A DNA stretch of 64,000 nt from Orrella dioscoreae (GCF_900089455.2 NZ_LT907988.1:4588001-4652000), one strand, 5' to 3'; counted from the first letter of the stretch, positions 35,441 to 44,585 are shown. A program made the numbers and translations. The notes: generated from the letters alone by a model not told the origin.

Positions 35441-35477
35441 ATGACGGACGCCGCGGCAAGCCCGCGGCGTCCGTCAT
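35441..35477. terminator. 16-bp bidirectional terminator hairpin
   Basis: ATGACGGACGCCGCGG and its exact complement flank a 5-nt loop. The hairpin ends the tctA transcript and overlaps the stop codon of the convergent DedA-rhodanese gene. No long T tract is present on either side. Confidence 0.7.
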
Positions 35478-36388
35478 TCCACCCGGTCGGGCGCCTGGCT
35501 GGACCAGGCGTCATAGCCGCCCGACAGCGCCCAGATGCCGGCGTGCCCCGCGCGGCGCAGGCGCACGGCGAGCGCCGCGGCCGACACCTCATCCGGGCAG
35601 GCGCAATACACCACGATATCGCCTGTCCAGGCGCCGATTTCCAGCGCCTTGATGGGCGCACGCGCATCCACCGCCCGGGCGCCACGGATGCGGGGCCCCT
35701 CCGGCGCCTCCGCGCGCACGTCCAGGATCAGGGTATCGCGCCCTTCGTTCTGCCAGAGCAGCAGTTCATCGACGCTCAGGCGCGGCACGTGCTTCATGGC
35801 CTGGCGCAGGGTGTAGCGGCGCACGGTGCGCACCAGCACATAGATCGCCAGCAAGGTGAGTACCAGCGCGATGCCCATCGGACCGTAATCTCCCAGCCAC
35901 TGCACCACCTGGGCCACGGCATCCTTGAACAGCGCGCCCAGCAGCAAGGCCGAGCCTACCCAGATCACCGCGCCAAGCATGTCGTACAGCAGGAAGCTGC
36001 GCAGCGGCGTGCGGGTCAGGCCTGCCATGACGGTGGAGAGCCCGCTGGCGCCCGGCAGGAACTTGGCCACCAGCAGGATGCGCACGCCCACGCGCAGGTA
36101 CAGCGACTGCGTCTGGCGGATACAGGAATCCTTGGAAAGCGACACGCGGCACACCGTCGACAGCAGTCCAGAACCATAGCGCCTACCCGCGAAATACCAG
36201 GCCAGATCCGCCAGCAGGCAGCCCAGCACTCCCAGCACCAGGCTCAGCCAGACGCTGCCCGAGGGCAGCGCCCCCGCGGCCACCAGCAGCGGATAGGCGG
36301 GAATGGGCGCACCGGCCTGTTCGAGCAGGACGTTGACGAAGACCAGGCCGGGGCCCCAGGCCTGCAGCAGGGTTTGGATGTCGTTCAT
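35474..36388 (-). CDS. DedA-family membrane protein fused to a rhodanese domain
   Basis: 304 residues. Residues ~1-190 are a DedA/SNARE-associated (VTT) domain: GAPIPAYPLLVAAGAL, the amphipathic loop and the RILLVAKFLPGASGLSTVMAG motif, ending in a C-terminal membrane helix. Residues ~205-300 are a cytoplasmic rhodanese domain with the Cys loop at VVYCACPDEVSA; Cys262 is in the usual catalytic position, with a second Cys two residues on. DedA proteins flip phospholipids or carrier lipids; a rhodanese tail may sense or carry persulfide. ATG 36388. Similar fusions occur in other proteobacteria. Confidence 0.92.
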   Translation of the reverse strand: MNDIQTLLQAWGPGLVFVNVLLEQAGAPIPAYPLLVAAGALPSGSVWLSLVLGVLGCLLADLAWYFAGRRYGSGLLSTVCRVSLSKDSCIRQTQSLYLRVGVRILLVAKFLPGASGLSTVMAGLTRTPLRSFLLYDMLGAVIWVGSALLLGALFKDAVAQVVQWLGDYGPMGIALVLTLLAIYVLVRTVRRYTLRQAMKHVPRLSVDELLLWQNEGRDTLILDVRAEAPEGPRIRGARAVDARAPIKALEIGAWTGDIVVYCACPDEVSAAALAVRLRRAGHAGIWALSGGYDAWSSQAPDRVE

Positions 36389-36436
36389 GGTGGTGGCGGG
36401 CGGGACGCTGTGAATGCAAGCGCAACGATAAACGCG

Positions 36437-36458
36437 GAAGGCCCCGAACGGGGCCTTC
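36437..36458 (-). terminator. Rho-independent-type hairpin after the pirin gene
   Basis: GAAGGCCCCG and its complement flank AA between the pirin stop and the DedA start (both minus strand). The downstream tract on the minus strand is only moderately T-rich. Confidence 0.6.
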
Positions 36459-36482
36459 GCGATGCTGTTGCCAGGGTTGCCG

Positions 36483-37184
36483 TCAGGCAGCCAGGTCGAA
36501 CAGCAGCACTTCGGCGTCGCGGCCGTCGCGCAGGGCGATGGCGCTTTCCGCGCTGACCTTCAGTCCATCGCCGGCCTTCAGCGCCTGGCCGTTGACCGTC
36601 ACTGCCCCGCGGGCCACTTGCACATAGCCCTGGCGGCCCTCGGCCAGCGGCAGCGTCACCTGTTCATCGCCGTCCACCAGCGTGGCGTACACGCCCACGT
36701 CCTGCCCCACCGTCAGCGAGCCGTCACGGCCATCGGGCGACGCCAGCAGGCGCAGTTGGCCGCGCTTGTCGGCGTCCTCGTAACGGGTTTCCTGGTAGTT
36801 GGGACGGGTGCCGGTGAACTTGGGCACGATCCATATCTGCAGGAAATGCACGCGCTCGGACTGCGAGTGGTTGAACTCGCTGTGCTCCACCCCGGTGCCC
36901 GCGCTCATCAGTTGCACGTCGCCCCGGCGCAGCACCGAGCCGCTTCCCATCGAGTCCTTGTGTTCCAGCGCGCCATCCAGCACATAGGACAGGATTTCCA
37001 TGTTGCGGTGGCCGTGCGTGCCGAAACCCTTGCCCGGCTCGACGATGTCGTCATTGATGACGCGCAGCGCGCCGAAACCCATTTGCGCCGGGTCGTGGTA
37101 GTGGCCGAAGGAGAAGGTGTGATGACTGTCGAGCCAGCCCAGTTGGACATGGCCGCGGTCTTCAGCGTGGCGAATCGTGTTCAT
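36483..37184 (-). CDS. Pirin-family cupin protein
   Basis: 233 residues from ATG 37184 with GGGAG upstream; an alternative ATG 27 nt earlier has poorer context. The metal site is complete: the two His of GTHGHRNMEIL, then His and Glu in GTGVEHSEFNHS. A second cupin module follows. Pirins of bacteria often have quercetinase or redox-sensor activity. The divergent LysR gene is its likely regulator. Confidence 0.92.
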   Translation of the reverse strand: MNTIRHAEDRGHVQLGWLDSHHTFSFGHYHDPAQMGFGALRVINDDIVEPGKGFGTHGHRNMEILSYVLDGALEHKDSMGSGSVLRRGDVQLMSAGTGVEHSEFNHSQSERVHFLQIWIVPKFTGTRPNYQETRYEDADKRGQLRLLASPDGRDGSLTVGQDVGVYATLVDGDEQVTLPLAEGRQGYVQVARGAVTVNGQALKAGDGLKVSAESAIALRDGRDAEVLLFDLAA

Positions 37185-37285
37185 CGTGAGGCTCCCTGGC
37201 ATGCCGCGCATGCCGCAGTGGTGTCGATGAAAGAATTCTAGGCTTGGTAAATTCGATAAAAAAGCGCAAAATTTGGCACCTATTT

Positions 37286-37300
37286 ATCTAATAATCAGAT
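37286..37300. promoter_or_regulatory. LysR-box-like dyad abutting the LysR start codon
   Basis: ATCT and AGAT flank 7 nt in T-N11-A geometry, ending exactly one base before the LysR ATG. The surrounding 50 nt are AT-rich, as expected for the pirin/LysR divergent promoter. It would be suited to autorepression. Confidence 0.4.
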
Positions 37301-38203
37301 ATGTCCATCCCCCGCACGACGCTGGAGCAATGGCGGGTCCTGCAGGCCATCGTCGAGCACGGCGGCTTCGCCCAGGCCGCCGAGGCCCTGCACCGCAGCC
37401 AGTCCTCGGTCAGCTACATGGTGGCCCGGCTGCGCGAGCAGGTGGGCGTGGAACTGCTGGTGCTCGAGGGCCGCAAGGCGCGGCTCACCGACGCCGGCCA
37501 GGCGCTGCTGGCGGCGGCCAATGAACTGCTGCGCGACGCGGGCCGGCTGGAGCGCCTGGCAGCCAGCCTGGGCCAGGGCTGGGAACCCGAGGTGCGCATG
37601 GCCGTTGACGTGGCCTTTCCCACCGGGCTGCTGGTGCAGGCGCTGGCGCGCTACACCGACCTGGCCGCGCAGACCCGGGTGCAATTGAAGGAAGTGGTGC
37701 TGTCAGGCGCGGAAGAGGCCCTGCTCACGCACACCGCCGACCTCGTCATCGGCACCCGGGTGCCGGTGGGCCACCTGGGCGACCTGCTGCTGGACGTGGA
37801 GTTCGTGGCGCTGGCGCACCCCGCCCACGCGCTGCATCGACTGGGCCGAGAACTCACCACGGAAGACCTGGCGCGCGAGCTGCAGGTGGTGTTGCGCGAC
37901 TCCGGCACGCAGCACCCGCGCGACGAAGGCTGGCTGGGCGCGCGCCAGCGCTGGACGGTCACCGCCATGCAGACATCGCTGTCGATGGTGGCCAGCGGAT
38001 TGGGCTTCGCCTGGCTGCCGCGCCACCTGGCGCAGCGGCATATCGATGAAGGCACGGTGCTGCCCCTGCCGCTGCGCGAGGGAGGCCGCCGGCGCGTGCC
38101 GCTGTACCTGATGTACGGCGCCACCGAACCCGGTCCCGCCACGCGCCGGCTGGCCGAGGTGATCACCGAGGAAGTGGCCGCGGACACGCACCGCTATCGC
38201 TGA
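37301..38203 (+). CDS. LysR-family regulator, divergent from pirin
   Basis: 300 residues. The winged-helix N-terminus (LEQWRVLQAIVEHGGFAQAAEAL, SQSSVSYMVARLREQVGVELL) and a C-terminal effector domain with MVASGLGFAWLPRHLA are typical. There is no Shine-Dalgarno sequence in front of ATG 37301; the preceding bases form a symmetrical AT-rich element. It ends 16 nt before the convergent TonB-receptor gene. It probably controls the pirin gene. Confidence 0.92.
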   Translation: MSIPRTTLEQWRVLQAIVEHGGFAQAAEALHRSQSSVSYMVARLREQVGVELLVLEGRKARLTDAGQALLAAANELLRDAGRLERLAASLGQGWEPEVRMAVDVAFPTGLLVQALARYTDLAAQTRVQLKEVVLSGAEEALLTHTADLVIGTRVPVGHLGDLLLDVEFVALAHPAHALHRLGRELTTEDLARELQVVLRDSGTQHPRDEGWLGARQRWTVTAMQTSLSMVASGLGFAWLPRHLAQRHIDEGTVLPLPLREGGRRRVPLYLMYGATEPGPATRRLAEVITEEVAADTHRYR

Positions 38204-38219
38204 AACGCGGCAATCCCGC

Positions 38220-40586
38220 TCAATAGCGATAGGCCACCGTGCCGATCACGCTGCGCTCGATCCCGTAACGGCAATTGGCAAGATTGTTGCGGCAGACCAC
38301 GGTTTCCCGGTCGAACAGGTTGTTCACGTTCAGGCCGATGCGCCAACTGCCGCGCTCGTAGTTCATGGCGGCATCGACATAGGTCGCGCTGCCATTGCGC
38401 AGGGTATTGCGCACATCGGCATAGCTCGGCCCGACATAGCGCACGCCCAACCCCGCGCCCAGCCCGGCCAGCGGTCCCCCCTGCACCACGTGGTTGAGCC
38501 ATAGCGACGCCATCCGGCGCGGCGTGACGATGGGCGTCTTGCCCAGGTCCACATCGTTGCTGCGCGTGACCTTGACCTGGTTGTAGGTGGCCGAGGCCGT
38601 CGCATCCCAGCCTCGCGCCAGCTCGGCCTTGGCTTCCAGCTCCACGCCACGTGAACGGATTTCGCCCGTCTGCACACTGAAGGTGGGCAGGCTGGGATCG
38701 GGAGTCAGTGCGTTGCGCTGGGTCAGCTCGAAGACCGACAACGTGTACAGGCTGCCTCCGCCCGGGGGTTCATACTTGATGCCCGCCTCGTACTGCTTGC
38801 CGCGTGTGGGCACGAAGGCCTCCCCAGCCGCATTCACGCCCGCCTGCGGCAGGAACGAGGTGGCATAGCTGACATAGGGCACGACGCCCGAAGCGAATGC
38901 ATAGGCCAGGCCCGCCCTGCCGGTGAAGACGTCATCGCGCTGACGCGTGCGGCTGCCGTTCAGGCGATTGTCCAGCGTGCTTTCCGCCCAATCATGGCGT
39001 CCACCCAGGGTCAGGATCCATTGCTTCCACTTGACCTGGTCCTGCAGGTAGACGCCAAGTTGCCGGCTGGTCTCGTATTGGTCGATGATGCGTGCGGCCG
39101 CAGCAGGATAAGGAATATCGCGCCCATACACCGGATTCAGCAGATCCAGCGAGGGCGCCATGGCCTGGCGATACTCCGACTCGCCGTTCAGGCGTCGCGC
39201 GTCCAGTCCCGCCAGGACCTGGTGCTTCACCGCCCCCGTTTCCAGGCGGATCTCCGCCTGGTTGTCGATCACCGCACTCTCGGCCCGCTCGTCCGCCACC
39301 AGCGCATAACGCGACAGGGTGCGCCGGTCGGCCGCCAGCGACAGCTGGTACAGGTTGCGCAGCCTCATGTCACCGCGTTGCAGGCGCGCGTTCTGGCGCA
39401 GCGTCACGCTGTCGCTGTAGCGATGTTCGAACTGCCAGCCCAGGCTGTAGAGCTCACGGTCATTCAAGTCGAAGCTGTAGTCCCCCACCAGCGTGCGGGT
39501 GGGATACACCGGCCGTGACTCGCCATCGTTGCGGTCGCGCTGGTAATGGGCCAGCACCGTCAGCGACGTCGCCGCGCTTGGCTGCCAGGTATAGGCGGGC
39601 GCCACGTACAAGGCGTCGTCCTTGTAGCGATGGCCACTGTCGTATTTCTCCTGGGTCCCCGCGTCGCGCCCCACCACGGTCAGGCGATAGCGATGCGCCC
39701 CCGCCTCATCCACCGCGCCGCCCAGGTCGGCGGCCGCCTGGTAATAATCGAAACTGCCTGCCTGCAGCTCGACTTCGCGCAGCGTTTCCGCGGTAGGCCG
39801 CTTGGTGATGCGATTGACGATGCCGCCCGGCGCCACCTGCCCGAACAGTACGGACGAGGGCCCTCGCAAGGTCTCGATGCGCTCCAGCGCGTAGGCCGGC
39901 ATCCGTGCGCGGATCTGGTCGTAGGGCATCTGGCTGAGCCCGTCGCGATAATCGCCCGTGAGTTTGGCATCGAAGCCGCGCAGCACGATCCAGTCATTGC
40001 GGATCTCGTTGCCGCCGAAATTGTTCACCTGCACGCCAGGCGTGTACTGGATGGCCTGCACCACGCTCTGCGCGCCACGGTCGCGGATCTCCTTTGCCGT
40101 CACCACCGAGATGGACTGCGGAATCTCGGCCAGGCGCGTCGCGGTCTTGCTGCCCGTGGCCGTGCGGGTTGCGGCATACCCGATGTCGGGCCCCAGCGGA
40201 CCGCCCAGGCCGGCCTCCACCCGTACCGGCGACAAGGTGGAGACGCCAGGCGGGGGATTGGGCCGCTCGCGCAGCTGGTAGCCGCCCACGCCCGTGTCGA
40301 CGGCCTCCAGCCCGCTCCCTGCCAGCAACGCGGCAAAGGCTTCCTGGACCGTGTAGACACCTTGCAGGCCTGGGCTCTGGCGGCCTTCGGCCAGCCGCGG
40401 CGCGAAGCTCAACATGACCTGCCCTCGGCTGGCTGCGGCCTGCAAGGAGGCCGCCAGAGAACCCGGCGCAATGGAATACGACTGCCTGGCCGGCGAGGAC
40501 GCGGTCTGCGCGCCGGCAGGCGCCGCGGGCAGGGCCGCCAGCAACGGCGCCATGGCCAGCAGCGCTGCCAGCACGCCACCGCGCAT
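38220..40586 (-). CDS. TonB-dependent siderophore receptor with STN signalling domain
   Basis: 788 residues from ATG 40586, chosen because GGGAGGGG lies 6-7 nt upstream and the signal peptide (LAALLAMAPLLAALPAAPAGAQ) starts immediately. ATG 40655 would add 23 residues and cannot be excluded. Domains: STN (about 35-110; SYSIAPGSLAASLQAAASRG), plug (IPQSISVVTAKEIRDRG; RIETLRGPSSVLFGQVAPGG) and a 22-strand barrel ending in GTVAYRY. The STN domain signals ligand occupancy to the FecR protein encoded next door. Siderophore specificity is unknown; the class is FhuE/FpvA-like. Confidence 0.93.
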   Translation of the reverse strand: MRGGVLAALLAMAPLLAALPAAPAGAQTASSPARQSYSIAPGSLAASLQAAASRGQVMLSFAPRLAEGRQSPGLQGVYTVQEAFAALLAGSGLEAVDTGVGGYQLRERPNPPPGVSTLSPVRVEAGLGGPLGPDIGYAATRTATGSKTATRLAEIPQSISVVTAKEIRDRGAQSVVQAIQYTPGVQVNNFGGNEIRNDWIVLRGFDAKLTGDYRDGLSQMPYDQIRARMPAYALERIETLRGPSSVLFGQVAPGGIVNRITKRPTAETLREVELQAGSFDYYQAAADLGGAVDEAGAHRYRLTVVGRDAGTQEKYDSGHRYKDDALYVAPAYTWQPSAATSLTVLAHYQRDRNDGESRPVYPTRTLVGDYSFDLNDRELYSLGWQFEHRYSDSVTLRQNARLQRGDMRLRNLYQLSLAADRRTLSRYALVADERAESAVIDNQAEIRLETGAVKHQVLAGLDARRLNGESEYRQAMAPSLDLLNPVYGRDIPYPAAAARIIDQYETSRQLGVYLQDQVKWKQWILTLGGRHDWAESTLDNRLNGSRTRQRDDVFTGRAGLAYAFASGVVPYVSYATSFLPQAGVNAAGEAFVPTRGKQYEAGIKYEPPGGGSLYTLSVFELTQRNALTPDPSLPTFSVQTGEIRSRGVELEAKAELARGWDATASATYNQVKVTRSNDVDLGKTPIVTPRRMASLWLNHVVQGGPLAGLGAGLGVRYVGPSYADVRNTLRNGSATYVDAAMNYERGSWRIGLNVNNLFDRETVVCRNNLANCRYGIERSVIGTVAYRY

Positions 40587-40735
40587 CCGTTCCCCTCCCT
40601 GTTTTACCTTCGATCCGGTCTCTGGCTGGACGACCTGCTGCGTGCACGTTTGCATGGATTCCCTTTCTTGTTGGACTGGTTCGAAAGGGAGGTCACGCGA
40701 AAACGGAAAACCGGAAAATCCTTTTGCCAGGACGG

Positions 40736-41716
40736 TCAACGGGAAACCACCGTGACCCAATAGGGGGTGCGCATGCGCAGCCGCACCGGCAGCAGGCGCA
40801 CGACGGCTTGCAATACCCTGTCGGTGTCGTCCAGCGGAAACAAGCCCGACAGCCGCAAGTCCGCCACGTCCGGATCACAGCCAAGCACGCCGCGGCGATA
40901 ACGGCCCAGTTCCGCCAGGAAGTCGCCCAACGCCATATCGTCGGCGGCCAGCTCGCCACGCGCCCATGCCGGTTGCGACGTGCCCACCGCACTGCCATCC
41001 TCCACCCAGTCGTCTCCGAACGTGGCGGACTCTCCCGCATGCAGGACCCGGCCCGCCTCCGCATTCCGGCGCGGCGCCAGGGCCACCGCGCCCTCGAACA
41101 CCGACACGCGCGCCTGCCCTGGCAGGCGCCTGACGGCCAGCCGGGTGCCCAGCGCACGCGCGTGCCCGACGGGTGTCAGCACCCGCAACGGCCGATCGGC
41201 ACCGGGGCCGTCATGCCCCGTGGTGACGAGGATTTCCCCACGATACAGCACCAGCGTCCGCCACGCGGGCTCCAGCCTCACGTCGAAGGCACTGTCGGTA
41301 TCGGCAAGTACCGTGGTGCCATCCGGCAAGTGCCAGGCCCTGCGCTCGCCGACCGCCGTGGCGTGGTCCGCCGACCAGGCGCGCCAATCACCTCGCGTTG
41401 CCACCACTGCCGATCCCCCACCCACCATGGCGAGGATCGCCATCGACTTGAAGAAACGGCGCCGGCCCGCCTGGCTGCCTGCCTGCAACGCGGTCATTGC
41501 CGCGCTTGCGGGCAAGCCCGTGAGTCTCGCGGTCACCGCCTCGATATGCAGCCAGGCGCGCTCATGATCAGGATGCGCGGCGCGCCAGCGTTGCCAGGCC
41601 TCGCGCTGGATGTCGGTCATGCATTCCGAGCGCCAGAGCGAAAACCAGTGCGCGGCCTCGCGCGCCACCCCTTCGGCCAGGGGTTCTCCCCCCGCCCGCG
41701 GCCCCATCCTAGTCAT
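40736..41716 (-). CDS. FecR-family anti-sigma regulator
   Basis: 326 residues from ATG 41716 (ATG 41707 also possible). The cytoplasmic N-domain has the DUF4880 pattern (REAAHWFSLWRSECMTDIQREAWQRW in part: AHWFSLWRSE), then a single membrane helix (FKSMAILAMVGGGSAVVA) and a periplasmic FecR domain (HLPDGTTVLADTDSAFDV; RVSVFEGAVALAPR) ending in a C-terminal STN-contacting module. It passes the signal from the TonB receptor to the sigma factor upstream. Order sigma-FecR-receptor is classic. Confidence 0.93.
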   Translation of the reverse strand: MTRMGPRAGGEPLAEGVAREAAHWFSLWRSECMTDIQREAWQRWRAAHPDHERAWLHIEAVTARLTGLPASAAMTALQAGSQAGRRRFFKSMAILAMVGGGSAVVATRGDWRAWSADHATAVGERRAWHLPDGTTVLADTDSAFDVRLEPAWRTLVLYRGEILVTTGHDGPGADRPLRVLTPVGHARALGTRLAVRRLPGQARVSVFEGAVALAPRRNAEAGRVLHAGESATFGDDWVEDGSAVGTSQPAWARGELAADDMALGDFLAELGRYRRGVLGCDPDVADLRLSGLFPLDDTDRVLQAVVRLLPVRLRMRTPYWVTVVSR

Positions 41717-41745
41717 GCGCGCGGCACCTGCAATGAGCGGCCATC

Positions 41746-42261
41746 TCAGGCTTCCAGTGCGAAGAAGCACTGCGCCGCGGCGCGCGCCATGTAGTTGCCG
41801 ACGGTTCGCGTCGTGACACCCAGCTGGCAGGCGATCTCCGCATAGCCCAGGCCTTCGAGCTGCGCCAGCAGGAACGCGCGACGCACGGGGGCGGGAAGCC
41901 CGTCCAGCGCCTGGTCGATCTGGCACAGCGCCTCCAGCACCAAGGCACGGGTCTCCGGGCTGGGGGCATGCAGATCGGGCTGGGAGGCGAGGCTGTCGAG
42001 GTAGGCCTCTTCGATGGCCTGGCGGCGATAGTGGTTGGCCAGCACGCGCCGCGCGATGGTGGCCAGGAACGCCCGGGGTTCGCGCAAGGTGGGCGTCTCG
42101 CGCGCGTCCAGGAGCTTCAGGAAGGTATCCTGCGCCAGGTCGGCGGCCTGGTCATCGCCGTGCATGCGGCGCCGCAACCAGTTCGCCAGCCAGCGATGAT
42201 GCTGGACGTAAAGCGTCTCGGTCGCCTCGTGGCGGGATAGGTCGGGAGCGGGGGCATGCAT
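41746..42261 (-). CDS. FecI-type extracytoplasmic-function sigma factor
   Basis: 171 residues: region 2 in LYVQHHRWLANWLRRRM to DLAQDTFLKLL, region 4 in FLLAQLEGLGYAEIACQLGV and TVGNYMARAAAQC. It directs RNA polymerase to the receptor gene when the siderophore is bound. A near-perfect Fur box lies 46-94 nt upstream of its ATG, so the cassette is switched on by iron starvation. Confidence 0.94.
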   Translation of the reverse strand: MHAPAPDLSRHEATETLYVQHHRWLANWLRRRMHGDDQAADLAQDTFLKLLDARETPTLREPRAFLATIARRVLANHYRRQAIEEAYLDSLASQPDLHAPSPETRALVLEALCQIDQALDGLPAPVRRAFLLAQLEGLGYAEIACQLGVTTRTVGNYMARAAAQCFFALEA

Positions 42262-42306
42262 CGCGGCGCGCGGACTGGCTGTTGGCCCTGAGGATCAGCG
42301 CCAGAA

Positions 42307-42337
42307 TCCGGCAATGATAACAATTATCATTGCCGGA
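42307..42337. promoter_or_regulatory. Fur box upstream of the sigma-factor gene
   Basis: A 31-bp palindrome with 14-bp perfect arms (TCCGGCAATGATAA and complement) around CAA. Its central 19 bp (42313-42331) match the Fur consensus closely in both half sites. It lies between the sigma-factor gene and the AI-2E-family gene, both on the minus strand, and so controls the sigma-factor promoter. Confidence 0.88.
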
Positions 42338-42368
42338 AATAAGCCCCCTGGGGCGCCCCTTGCGGCGC

Positions 42369-43508
42369 CTAGCGCCTGTCCTCGTTGCGAGGTCCGCCCT
42401 CGACGAGGGACACCTGCCCGTCGCCTTCCGCCGATTCCAGACGGTGCGCATCGGAATTGGTCTTCACGTCCAACAGCCATTCGCGCCAGACGGCGACCAG
42501 CAGGGCCATCAGCACCGGCCCCACGAACAGGCCGACGATGCCCATGGTCTTCACTCCGCCCACCAGGCCGAAGAACGTCGGCAGGAACGGCAGCTTGACG
42601 GGTCCGCCCACCAGCTTGGGCCGCAGGGTCTTGTCGACGATGAAGAGTTCTACCGTGCCCCACACGAAGAGCGCCACGCCCGCCACCAGTTGCTCGGACC
42701 CCACCAGGTACAGCGAGACCAGCGTGAAGGACAGGGGCGCGCCGCCGGGGATGAGCGCCATGAAACCGGTGATGACGCCCAGCAGCACGGGCGACGGCAC
42801 GCCGGCGATCCAGTAGGCCAGGCCCAGCACCACGCCTTCGCCGATGGCGATGAGGCCCATGCCGGTGACGGTGGAGCTGACGGTGGCCGGCACCATGCGC
42901 GAGAAACGCTGCCAGCGCTTGGGCAGGATGCGCTCGCCCAGGAGATCCAGCTGCGCCACGATACGGTCGCCGTCCTTGTAGACGAAGAAGAGCGTGATGA
43001 GCAGGAACAGCACGTTCAGCGCCAGGCTGAAGGCATTGCCCGTCAGGGACAGCACCACCCGGTAGATGTTGCCCAGGTGCTGGCCGCTGACGGCCTGCAC
43101 CCAGTCGCCCAGCGCGTGGGGATGGCCCAGGTACTCGTTCCAGTAAGGCGCGATGCGCTCGCCCACCATCGGCAGCGCCAGGATCCAGTTCGGCACGGCC
43201 ACGCCGTCGCGGTTGGCGGCCAGCAGCCAGGCGATGGCGTTGCTGGCCTCCTTGATGGCATAGGACAGGGCCATCGACAGCGGCACCACGGCCACCACGA
43301 TGACCACCGTGATGGCGACGCTGGCGGCCAGGATGTTGCGGCCACCGCAGGCCCGCAGCCAGCGCTGGTAGAGCGGCCAGCTGGCCAGGCCCACGATGAG
43401 CGCGGCCAGCACGGGGACCAGGAAGCCGCCAAAGAAATACACGCCCGCCAGCAGGATCAGCAGCAACAACCAGCGGGCGACGAGGAAGGCGGGAAGCACG
43501 GGAGGCAT
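42369..43508 (-). CDS. AI-2E transporter (PerM/YdiK) family membrane protein
   Basis: 379 residues from ATG 43508; a start at 43616 adds an unrelated polar stretch. About eight membrane helices; conserved family blocks include LFLLITLFFVYKDGDRIVAQL, GEGVVLGLAYWIAGVPSPVLLGVITG and TFFGLVGGVKTMGIVGLFVGPVL. Family members export quorum signals or act as Na+/H+ antiporters, so the substrate cannot be stated. Confidence 0.92.
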   Translation of the reverse strand: MPPVLPAFLVARWLLLLILLAGVYFFGGFLVPVLAALIVGLASWPLYQRWLRACGGRNILAASVAITVVIVVAVVPLSMALSYAIKEASNAIAWLLAANRDGVAVPNWILALPMVGERIAPYWNEYLGHPHALGDWVQAVSGQHLGNIYRVVLSLTGNAFSLALNVLFLLITLFFVYKDGDRIVAQLDLLGERILPKRWQRFSRMVPATVSSTVTGMGLIAIGEGVVLGLAYWIAGVPSPVLLGVITGFMALIPGGAPLSFTLVSLYLVGSEQLVAGVALFVWGTVELFIVDKTLRPKLVGGPVKLPFLPTFFGLVGGVKTMGIVGLFVGPVLMALLVAVWREWLLDVKTNSDAHRLESAEGDGQVSLVEGGPRNEDRR

Positions 43509-43622
43509 GGCGATCTCTGGGTCTTCTTTAAGCAGGGTGTCAGCGGGACTATACCGGGCGAACGCGATCCGCCGCTGCCACTGCCGGTCAACGGCGGCAG
43601 CGCGGGCATCGCGCATGGGGGT

Positions 43623-44585
43623 TTACGCGGCGTTCAGCACATGGATGGGCTCGCCCCGGCGCCAGGCGGCGATGGCGGCGACGGCATTGCCATAGAAGGC
43701 CACGAAGTTGGAAGGCGTGACATAGCCCAGGTGCGGCGTCAGCACCACGTTGTCCAGGCGGCGCAGCGGGTCATCGGCGGCCAGCGGCTCCTGCGGATAC
43801 ACATCCAGCCCGGCGCCCGCGATGAGCCTGCCGGTAAGCGCGCGCACCAGCGCGTCGTGGTCGGCCAGTCCCGCGCGCGCGGTGTTGACGAGATACGCAG
43901 AGGGCTTCATGGCCGCCAGCGCCTCGGCATCGACGACGCCGGCCGTGCGCTCGCTCAGCACCAGGTGCAGGGAGACCACGTCGGAGGAGGTGAAGAGCGC
44001 CTGCTTGTCCACGCGCTGCACGCCCGCCTGCGCGGCACGCGCGTCCGTCAGGTTGGGGCTCCAGGCCACCACGTCCATGCCGAAGGCCTGCCCCACGCGG
44101 GCCACGCGCTGGCCCAGGTTGCCCAGCCCGACCAGGCCAAGCCGCTTGCCCGCCACGCTGGCGGGAATGGCCGTCTGCCAGAGGCCGGCGCGCATGTTCG
44201 CCGCTTCGGCCGGCACGTTCTTGAACAGGGCCAGGATCAATGCCCAGGTCAGCTCGGCCGTGGCGCCCACGCTGTCGGGATGGCCGGGCGCGCCCGAGAC
44301 CACGACGTCCTGCGCACGGCAGGCCGCCATGTCGATGGCATTGTTGCGCAGGCCCGTGGTCACCAGCAGGCGCAGCGCGGGCAGCCGGGACAGCAGGCCC
44401 GCGTCGAAGGGCGTGCGCTCGCGCATCGCGACGATCACGTCGAAGCCCGCCAGCGCCTTGGCGCGCGCCGCGTCATCCGCGGGCAGCGGCGCATCGAAAA
44501 AGACGACCTCGGCCTCGGCCAGGCCGCCCCAATCGGCCAGGCCGCGGGCAACGTTCAGGTAATCATCCAGGACGGCAATCTTCAT
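43623..44585 (-). CDS. D-2-hydroxyacid dehydrogenase
   Basis: 320 residues of the D-isomer-specific 2-hydroxyacid dehydrogenase family. NAD site GLVGLGNLGQRVA; catalytic Arg in VNTARAGLAD, Glu in VYPQEPLA, and His in TPHLGYVTPSNF. It reduces 2-oxo acids or oxidises D-2-hydroxy acids; the substrate is not defined. No obvious operon partner: the neighbours on the same strand are a membrane peptide upstream and the AI-2E-family gene 114 nt downstream. Confidence 0.92.
   Translation of the reverse strand: MKIAVLDDYLNVARGLADWGGLAEAEVVFFDAPLPADDAARAKALAGFDVIVAMRERTPFDAGLLSRLPALRLLVTTGLRNNAIDMAACRAQDVVVSGAPGHPDSVGATAELTWALILALFKNVPAEAANMRAGLWQTAIPASVAGKRLGLVGLGNLGQRVARVGQAFGMDVVAWSPNLTDARAAQAGVQRVDKQALFTSSDVVSLHLVLSERTAGVVDAEALAAMKPSAYLVNTARAGLADHDALVRALTGRLIAGAGLDVYPQEPLAADDPLRRLDNVVLTPHLGYVTPSNFVAFYGNAVAAIAAWRRGEPIHVLNAA

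Noticed and set aside
40587-40760. Longer starts for the TonB receptor
   Set aside because: ATG 40586 has the best ribosome site and starts the signal peptide directly; ATG 40655 remains possible but is not preferred, and 40760 is in the FecR gene.
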